Of a stretch of DNA of 64,000 nucleotides, positions 55,901-64,000 are shown piece by piece (position 1 is the first letter of the stretch; each line of letters opens with the position of its first letter). Both the position numbers and the translations under genes were made by a program. This DNA is from Nymphaea colorata. Lineage: Eukaryota > Streptophyta > Magnoliopsida > Nymphaeales > Nymphaeaceae. The notes under the pieces were generated by a model. That model had not been told where the DNA came from. It saw only the letters and a list, made by a program, of their open reading frames with translations, and did no database searches. The DNA lies in the NCBI RefSeq assembly GCF_008831285.2, contig NC_045140.1, positions 4,629,528 through 4,693,527 on the forward strand. Reading direction: 5' to 3'.

Positions 55901-58217
55901 CAGAACTATTCAAACCTTGATATTCATGTTGGTCAGTCGTACACATTCTTGGTCACAATGGACCAGAATGCAAGCAGTGATTACTATGTGGTTGCAAGTG
56001 CACGATTTGTCAACTCATCAGAGTGGACCAAAGTGACAGGTGTTGCCATCTTGCACTATTCCAATTCTCAAGGCCCTGCATCTGGCCCACTTCCTGATCC
56101 ACCAAATGACAGTTATGACAAATCCTTCTCTGTTAACCAGGCCCGATCAATAAGGTGACTATAACCTTCTGACAATTACAATGTGATCCAAATTTTGAGT
56201 GCTAATGGTTCTATCTTGTAATATCCCTTCAGGTGGAACACATCAGCAAGTGGTGCACGTCCTAATCCGCAAGGATCCTTTAGATATGGTCAGATTCCAG
56301 TTACTGATGTGTACAGGATAGAAAATGAACCTGCACAAATGATCAAGGGGAAGATGAGGACCACGTTGAATGGAATTTCATATTTCATACCTTCCACACC
56401 TCTAAAGCTTGCAGACCAGTTTAACGTTCCTGGAATTTTTAAGCTTGATTTTCCAAACGAACCAATGAACAGACCTCCAAAAATGGATACATCAGTAATA
56501 AATGCTACCTACAAGGGATTTGTAGAAATTATATTTCAAAATGCTGCTACAACTGTTCAGAGCTATCACTTGGATGGATATGCATTTTTCGTTGTTGGGT
56601 GAGCTCCGCTTTTTGTTAATTTTCTTCTTCCATAAGCTTTCTATTCTGATGCATGAGGCATGATTGGTGTCATTTGCATCTATTGTTGCAGAATGGATTA
56701 TGGAAACTGGACAGAGAACAGCAGAAACTCGTACAACAGGTGGGATGCAGTTGCGCGCAGTACAACACAGGTATAGCATTAAGTTTGAGGTACAGCAAAG
56801 GCATAACTGACTTTTAGTCCAAAACCTAAAATAAAATGAAGCCAACTGTGTGCAAGAATGTCTCCGATGAGCCAGAGTTGGTGTTCTTTCCAGCAGATTA
56901 ATTCGAGGGCCAGCTACCGAAGTGTTAAAGTTTTCTTGCAAGCAGTATTTTCTTCACAGTGTTACACTTGGAAGTTAAAAGTTAATATTTTTTCCTTGGA
57001 GGATGCTGCACTATATTGCATCAGGGAGTATTAGTAGTGAGGCTCATCAGCAACGTGGGCATGGAATAAGATGGAGATGTCTTAAGGGTGTCATCATTCT
57101 TAGGTCTCAATGGCCTTTTTAAAGGTTTAAAACCATGTTAACTATATAGGAAATAAATTATTTTTATAGGTAAATATGAATTCAACATCAGCATCGTATA
57201 TTGTTACCTGCATACATGCTTCGGCATAATCTTAGTCTTGGTGGTGAAGTTAAAACATTAACTTTTTCTCATACCTGACAAGTAATTCTGAATTAGATTA
57301 ATGATACTTTCTGATAGTTCTACAGGAAGAGGTTTATTATGAGGTCTTGCTATTCTATCTCGGAAAAATAGGTTACGAGTTACCTATCGTTTCTTTCCGT
57401 AAGTGGGTGTCAACTCTGGAAAAATCATAGCCTTCAGACGGTTCAAGTCGATGGAGACATTCTTTTTCCATGTGATCTCATCTTGAAGTAATAGTCTCAA
57501 GTACCTTATGAGTGCTTGTCATATTAAGAAGAGGCATTACAAGCTAAATTCTGTGCCTGTCATGGGTCTTCTGATGCATCCCAGTGGAAAAGAATATTAA
57601 AATGCCTGGAACTATGGTCTATCTTGCATTTTTTTTTTCCGGGTTGTAAGTGATTCATAATCATCCTGCATGACCTTGATGGTGTTTAGAAAATTTAAAT
57701 TGGATGAATTGTTGTGTTAACCGAATTGTGGTGCGTCATTTATCCCAACCTCTTGATGCTGTTCTCAGGTTTAATAGTTACTTCTCAATTGACTGATTGC
57801 ACAGGTTTTCCCTGGTGGATGGACAGCCATTCTGGTTTATTTAGACAACGTGGGAATGTGGAATTTGCGTGCTGAGAACCTTGACTCATGGTATCTGGGG
57901 CAGGAACTCTACATGAGGGTGGTTAATCCAGAAATTAACAATAAAACAGAGTTGACACCTCCCGACAATGCTATATTTTGTGGTGCACTTAAATACATGC
58001 AGCAGGAGTAAGACAAGCATCTTTCGCTTATTGATTTATTTTTGGGTTTATTTTTGGGTATCATATTATTAATAAGAGATTTTTCTGCTGTTGTTGTCAT
58101 GTTTGCAGATCTTATGATCATAAGCATGGTCCGGCATTCTCACCGGCTTGGACTCTCACCACACATAGATCCATGCTGGTGTTGCTTCTCATTATTTGGG
58201 CAGCTGCTTTTTACTGA
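52917..58217 (+). CDS. SKU5-similar (SKS) multicopper-oxidase-like protein (9 exons, complete)
   Basis: Exons: 52917-53060, 54210-54319, 54400-54670, 54769-54907, 55788-56154, 56233-56598, 56692-56770, 57805-58007, 58109-58217. All introns are GT-AG and phases agree, giving 1788 nt and 595 aa, usual for the family. Two ATGs are adjacent at the start; the first is used here. Residues 1-24 form a signal peptide ending ASRALG. Three cupredoxin domains follow (VIAINGMFPGPPINATT; GKTYRVRVHHVG...VETEGSYTVQQNY, SYTFLVTMDQNA; YHLDGYAFFVVG...GWTAILVYLDNVGMWNLRAE). The laccase copper motif HWHG is replaced by TWSGIQQ, so the protein is probably not a copper oxidase, as expected for SKS. The C-terminal MLVLLLIIWAAAFY tail suggests a GPI anchor. 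SKU5-type proteins act at the cell surface in directional cell expansion; the role here is inferred. Confidence 0.96.
54906..55447. repeat. 277-bp tandem duplication including an intron donor
   Basis: The exon 4/intron 4 border sequence GGTAAGAACTA (54907 on) and the following 270 bp recur at 55184 on, diverged by substitutions and small indels. Shared landmarks are a block opening TATATTTTCCTAC, GTTGATATTG and a block opening CAGCCTCCTGCCT. The second copy carries its own GTAAGAACTA donor (55185 on) inside intron 4. Confidence 0.85.
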
Positions 58218-60362
58218 AGAGGACACAGTAAGAGTTTTATTTGCAACCTGGTGAAGACTGACGTCAAAACTAATCATCTGCTAGCTGATTTTTTTACAAG
58301 TGTAGATTGAGACAGAGAAGAAGGAGAACAGTTTTACAAAAATGTGACAACTTGCATTCTCCTGACCGATCAAACAAGCAATTATGTGATATTTCTGTAG
58401 AGCAACTTGTGGAAATTTTTTCTTTTTTCTAATGTTTCACCGGTAAATGTACATGACATTTTGATTCTTTAGGTTTAAGAACAATATAAAACCGAAAAAA
58501 AAAGGAATTTATTCTTTTAGGAAATGAGATTGGTTAACTGTATTTGCAATATGGCAACAAATACATGAGTTGGATTTGAAACAGCTAAAAATTGCAAAAG
58601 TTATTCTTCGTTTGGACTTAATTGCATGCTTATGTCTGATGCTTATAATCATAATTGTTGGAAACTAAAAATGCATTTCAAAATAGGCAGGGATCAACTG
58701 ATTCCGAAAGATCTATGGCCATCTCTCTTTCTGGGACTGAGAATTTTTCACCACCTGAGCCTCAGACCTTTTTTCTTGGATGTTTAGCTGTGAATGACAT
58801 TTCTCGTCTGGTTCCTGTAGGGAGGTAACCGGCTCCTGTATGGTTATAAGGTTTTTGGCTTTTTTTGTGTGCAAAACTTGATCAGGATCCTCTTTTTCAT
58901 GTATTTAGCCTATTGAACACATCCTAAGTTCATAGGTCGACTGCATCCGTCTTTTCCATGAAAAGCCATCTATGTTGTCAATGCTGAAAAGAAACTATGG
59001 CATTTCCTTTGGTAAATGTTATATTTATCATTGCAGAATGGCATTTCCTTTGGTAAATGTTATGTTTATCATTGCAGACGAGCATATTTTGAAGCAAGAC
59101 CAGCACGAGTGTTAACTTTTGCTTCTTCTTGTTAACTATTTACTTTTGTGCTTACAGTTAATGCTTAACAATATGACTAAATGACCAATAGTAAATCAGA
59201 GGATATTATTCATCAAACAGATTTTACTTGTATACAAAACAGAAGTAAGCTCTAAAGTTCCTATCAAATTTAAAAAGTTCAATCATTCTATAATTGGATT
59301 TACAATCATGATTCCTTCTCTGCCCTTTGCATTCCATAGTTCAAGCTCAATTTGGCCGTTGTTCATATTCAGTTTGAAGCATAGTCACATATGTCGTTTT
59401 CAAATTTTAAATGGTGGGGTTTTTCTCTGGTATCATATGGTGGGCTTTGGAAAAAAATGGAAAAAATATGGTAAACTTTTAAAAAAATTTAAAAACCTAA
59501 AAGTTGAGAAAAAATAAAATAAATGAGAAACTAGTAACACAACATAAAAAATAAGTAGTTAATCAACTAATAAAAATTAGAAAATGGAAACAAGCAGCCA
59601 CACATTAAACATGTGAAAAGATGCTTAAATGAAAAAAGGGAAAAAAACTTGAAAAAAATGTATTTTTTCATTTTTTCTGCTTCGGCGTTTTGGTTTTTAA
59701 AAAACAGTGTTTTTGATGCTTTTTTTGGCTGACTTATTTTTTCATGTTTTATTTTTTTTACATGTTTTATGTAACTATGGTTTGGAGTTTGAACTGTATA
59801 CGGATTATTTGGGTTCAAGATATGGGACAATTTTTACGAAGGTTGGTGGCTCTTTTTCTTGTGATTCTAATCACGGGTACCTATCAGTGGACAAAGAAAA
59901 GCTCAATGTAGTCCTCTTTGTCGCTTTGTAGTTGGCCCAAGCCACCATCATCATGAAGGAACTTGCTGCATCATTACAGGACCCCAGCTCTAAACCTGTA
60001 ACAAACTTATGGGGAATTTTCTCATGTCCTGTCCTTTTTGTGATAATGGATATTTGTTTTGCAAGGACGTCATGAATTGTTTGGTTACTTTAGTGAGAAA
60101 TTTTTGACCGATGTCTTGTTAGGAAAATGAATTTAAGTTGATGAAAACTGTCGAAAGCAGAATCAGGATAAAAGATGTAGCTCCATTAGGTTTTAACTTT
60201 CAGGGGCATATATTAGATTATACAATTACAAAACGCCTGAGGCAGAGTTTATTAGTGATACAATCATATTACAGTGGATACACTCAACATCTATGCAAGA
60301 TTACAGAACCTCCTGTAACAGTGACATGATTTGATATACATGGTTGCATAGAGAGAGAGAGA
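58218..60362. other. 3' flanks between two convergent genes
   Basis: Holds the 3' untranslated regions of the SKU5-similar gene and of the DUF2358-like gene. I see no further exon. A 41-bp duplication is at 58997-59078, and very AT-rich DNA lies at 59450-59780. Precise polyadenylation sites cannot be set from sequence. Confidence 0.5.
58997..59078. repeat. 41-bp tandem duplication
   Basis: Two adjacent copies opening ATGGCATTTCCTTTGGTAAA (58997 and 59038), each ending TTATCATTGCAGA, one mismatch apart. The TTGCAG end mimics an intron acceptor, but no coding sequence follows. Confidence 0.9.
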
Positions 60363-62121
60363 TCACAGAGTGATCTTAAGAAACTGTACAACAAAGTAAA
60401 GCACGGCCAGGAAGAGGGCAATCTGGTAAGCGTCCCTTTGGAAGCTGTCATCCCTTTGGAAGAACTGACCAAGAAAAAGAGGCAAACTGTGAAGCTTTGA
60501 ATTTCAAAAATAAAAAATTTTCAATATACTACCTAGCAGTTGTGCTTAGCTAATCTTCAAATCTTGCATTTAAATTGATTAAGCATCTCCAGTGCTCGTA
60601 AAATAAAATTCTATTTAAAATGCATAAGCAACGAGCCCATAAGCTTCTTATCTTTTATCTTTTTCTTTTTTTTCGGTCCGGCGGATGAACCTGAATGTTA
60701 GATGACTACAGTGGTCGTGTACCATTGTGTTACGATAGCTGCTGTTGCCGCAGACAGATGCAACTTACCTTTGTTGGATCACCAGTAGGATCTGGATAAA
60801 TCTCTAAGTTCTCCTTTCCTTTTGAAAGTGGACTTGTTAACTCTGTGATGCCATCAGCAATATCTTTACTAGATTCAGTTAGGGCATACAATCGCCTAGA
60901 GGTCCAGAAGTATGCCTTCCCAATTATGGATGACGCTGAAACATCCCAAGATTCTTCATGCTCAAGCACTTGACCACTTATTTGATTCAAAGTAAAAACC
61001 GAGTTGATGCGTATAATCAAGTCTCCTCCAATGCTAGCAAGCACAAACTTTGGTCTTCCTCTTACAGTCCATTTGATGTTCAGTACGCTGGTAGATAGCA
61101 TCATCATCTCTTGAACACTCTAACAAATGAAAAGGCAACAAAGGGAAAGCAATATAGAAAACCTTGAGACACTCAAAAAGGCAATAGTTCTCTACCAATG
61201 TTATAAAGGGAAAATTTTTCACTTTGAAGCATCCAATGTTATCCATCTGGCAGATTCAACAGTTTCCAAAGCGTTAAGGACGTAAAAAGATTCATAGAAC
61301 TATTTGGATGAAGATTTTCAATAAAATATTATTCCTACTCCGAAAAGGAAACATATGCATGAAGAAATCCAAATTGATTAACCCAATTACGAACTACTCT
61401 CCTTTTATTGAGGAAATTGAACCATTAGTCCTTGTACATATGAAAGAACTCCTGACCACTATGTTAGCAATAGAAAGAAACATGGGATAGAACTCGGCAC
61501 TCTAAAGCGCATGTGTTCTAATTTCAGCCCAAGTCAAGCAAAGCATAGTTGCAGAGAAACTAGTTTTGGAAGAGACGTTGCATGATCTCCCAAAATGCAA
61601 ATGTAACTACTCTAAAAAGTGGAATTCTCATCCCACATCCTCTTTTCTATGGTTTATCATTGACTGGTTTTGATAAGCATGATTGCAGCTTTTGCTAGTG
61701 ACAGGAACATTTTGAACCCCATCAAATTGCTGGCTTTTGCCAATCAACATTTATTTATCTAGTTCAACTCCTTCCAACCTCTTCCTTTTGTTCTCTCTTC
61801 CTCAGTAAGTTATTTACATTCCTTATGTCATCTTCTTGTTCGCTCTTTCTTTTTCCTCAGGCGTTTCTCTCTCTCTCTCTCTCTCTTTCTAATATCTTTT
61901 CCTGTAGCTTGCACTTAATTGTGAGATGGCGTGAATATACTATCGCATGAGGCCGATGCCACACTTTTGCGGTGCACGGATACTCCTGGAAGGGCGCTGT
62001 ACCCGTGTCGACATGGCTAGACCCTTGAGTGGGTGCAGGACATGACAGACTTATCTATTTTTTGTTTAGTAATTTATACATTATGAATATAAATAATAAA
62101 TGTATGTGTTTGTTTGCTTAG

Positions 62122-62174
<53 letters not shown>

Positions 62175-62828
62175 ACCGATCTTTTGGGTCGTCAAGCCTC
62201 TCACACACACACAGTCCTATGCAATGACGACCAGGGGATTTCAAACCAAGTTTTCTTTTTCTTTTTTTTTTTTGTTGAAAATGCTCCACATGAGTGCATG
62301 CACTCCCACCCATGTACATAGCATGAGGGCAGGTAGGAAGTGCAGATGCAGGTGAACACACATAAAAACTTATACGTACAAAATCACAAACATAAAAGAA
62401 ATATATGCATTCAAGTAGGGTGTAAACTGTAAAGTAAAGAACTATAATTAAGAGAGAAACCACAGCTCATCAACGCTGCATTGGCACCTGGATGCACCTG
62501 ACTTGCGTGGTATCTCTGTGCCCATGTGACAGCTTGAAATATCATCATTGATGGTGACACGACAAGAACTTTTGTCTTCCAGAAAAACAGTTCTTTCTTA
62601 GTTTAATTATGTTTGGCATTGAACTTCTCAGGATCCTTCTTATCCCAGAGGACAAAGGCTAAGATTTTAAAGAGTGAGAAAAGGGAACGCTATCAAATAA
62701 AGTCAAGGAGGTTTTGAGCAGGCCCAGAGAGTAAACTAAATTCTCACCACTGAGGGCTTGTCCAATGCTCCGGTCACCCACAGTGGTCGCTTGTACTTCT
62801 TGCGACCAGTAAAAGCCCTAACTGGATC
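60363..62828 (-). CDS. DUF2358-like (NTF2/SnoaL-fold) protein, probably plastid (3' exons only)
   Basis: Three minus-strand exons join in phase 0: 62828-62748, 61119-60769 and 60464-60363 (stop), with GT-AG introns, giving 177 residues. In order: DPVRAFTGRKKYKRPLWV; SVQEMMMLSTSVLNIKWTVR; GGDLIIRINSVFTLNQISGQ; HEESWDVSAS; then an acidic YPDPTGDPTK linker and FFQRDDSFQRDAYQIALFLA with a hydrophobic helix (IALFLAVLYFVVQFL) at the C-terminus. This pattern fits the plant DUF2358 group of NTF2-like proteins, many of which carry a transit peptide. Their biochemical role is unknown. Exons for the N-terminus were not found in 62829-64000 and may lie beyond the window. The gene is convergent with the SKU5-similar gene. 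Family naming is from recalled motif pattern, so moderate confidence. Confidence 0.75.
62125..62171. repeat. (AT)n microsatellite
   Basis: AT run of about 47 bp within the 1.6-kb intron (61120-62747) of the DUF2358-like gene. About 150 bp before it, CACGGATACTCC...ACCCGTGTCGACATGG text resembles the motif around 880-900, perhaps the same repeat family. Confidence 0.95.
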
Positions 62829-64000
62829 CTGCATTTCAGATAAATGAAAAATAGGTGAAGTTTGCAAGAAAAGGGCAGAAATTGACATTGCTACCAAATG
62901 AACGACCATTATTTGATGTAACATTCATCAAATTTCATAGTAACGCAGTCATTCTTATGGAACTAACCCCATAATGCTTGGTCTGCCACGTGAAGATTCA
63001 AAAGAAGGAGAGAGATGTTAAAGCCAACTAAGTTAGAGACCAAAGAAGCAAGAGATATCATAAAAATAAATATTATGCTTCACAATTTATATAGCACTCC
63101 ATCGTTATGAAACTGATATGACTTGGCATGTTAACTTCTTTTTCCCCATAGACCCAGTACTGCAACTAGATAGAGGAACTATACCTGTATGGACTTATTT
63201 GCACTCCCAACTTAACCTCCCACTGCTTGCTGGAGTTATTCAAGCATAGAAGGAAAAAGATGTTTGTTTCAGTGGTATGCCTGCTTTCCACAAGGCTTAT
63301 GTACCATTACGGAATCTCTCTTCTCCTAGCAAAGGAAGTCAAATCTTTCTTTCTCTATTACTATTATTTACAATCAGGTCATTTCAGTGTCGAGGAAAAA
63401 AGGGGAGTTTCTTGTTTGCGTCAAGATATGAGTTGCTTTCTTTTTGCTTATCTTAGCCAGTTATTTCCAGTTTCACGGACTTTGTTCTCATGGCACTGTT
63501 CTTTCGCACTGGAGCCAATACGCCAATACCTAAGTTATACAGTTAAGTGGAGGGAATAAGGTGGTTCAATTATAGTTTCACTAATCAAACAGCATCCATC
63601 AGCCTATGAATTCACATAATGGACATGGTTTCACTGAGGTGACAGCTTTGAAAAGTACAATTACGAATTTCATACCTAAGATATTTATTTCCTTGATTTA
63701 CCTACGAAGGCACCATTCAGGTAAACAAAAACATTAAAAACTTGACTGGTCACACTTAAGATTTTTTCTCGGTGCCAATCTACATGCATCGAGAGAAACT
63801 GTGCCTAACAATTCCTCAACAAGAAGCAAAACAACAAAAGCAGTTTTTGCATTACGAGCTAAGCAAATTTTAGTACTGCAATGGCCATTTTTGAAGGACG
63901 TGTGCACCTCATGGAATTTAATAGACCAAGAACTAAGGGTGCACAAATCAGGAGAAACAAAAGCGATCAATCAGCACGAAGAACAAAATGGGCAAATGTA
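62829..64000. other. Upstream intron or 5' flank of the DUF2358-like gene
   Basis: This should contain upstream introns or the 5' region of the minus-strand DUF2358-like gene. I looked for an exon ending in phase 0 that could precede DPVRAFTG and found none I could support. Confidence 0.4.

Overview
The window is nuclear DNA of a flowering plant. The evidence is spliced genes with canonical GT-AG introns, plant-only families (a TPD1-like secreted protein, an SKU5-similar multicopper-oxidase-like protein, a GPI-anchored atypical aspartic protease), plant-type Ty1/copia and Ty3/gypsy elements, MITE-like elements, and AT-rich intergenic DNA with AT, GA and CT microsatellites. I cannot name the species from sequence alone.

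Layout, left to right. 1-5.6 kb: the last four coding exons of an atypical aspartic protease (+), with a solo copia LTR in its last intron. 6.0-8.1 kb: a complete two-exon TPD1-like gene (-), convergent with the protease. 8.2-13.3 kb: no gene, with two MITE-like elements. 13.3-24.2 kb: two direct tandem copies of a 5-5.8 kb unit with no intact gene. Each copy opens with an apparent 1.7 kb inverted-repeat element, and only copy 1 keeps a gypsy reverse transcriptase fragment. 24.2-26.5 kb: non-coding, with degenerate short repeats.

26.7-34.4 kb: a complete 12-exon SEC23 gene (+), the COPII coat GTPase-activating subunit, rebuilt exon by exon to 775 aa. 34.9-42.8 kb: a degenerate copia element with matching LTRs, 5-bp target duplication, primer-binding site and polypurine tract. 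It is split by a 2.5 kb solo LTR that has its own 5-bp target duplication. 42.8-52.8 kb: no convincing gene, with MITE relics and small duplications.

52.9-58.2 kb: a complete 9-exon SKU5-similar gene (+), 595 aa. 60.4-62.8 kb: the three 3' exons of a DUF2358-like gene (-), convergent with the SKU5-similar gene; its 5' exons were not identified.

The genes do not form a pathway or an operon. Three encode secretory-route proteins (protease, TPD1-like, SKU5-similar) and one encodes secretory machinery (SEC23), but this is probably ordinary plant gene order. The structurally notable parts are the nested retroelement with two nested target-site duplications, the tandem 5 kb unit, and repeated short tandem duplications of about 23-66 bp, one class of which copied an intron donor site. 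I found no CRISPR array, tRNA, rRNA or previously undescribed multi-gene system.
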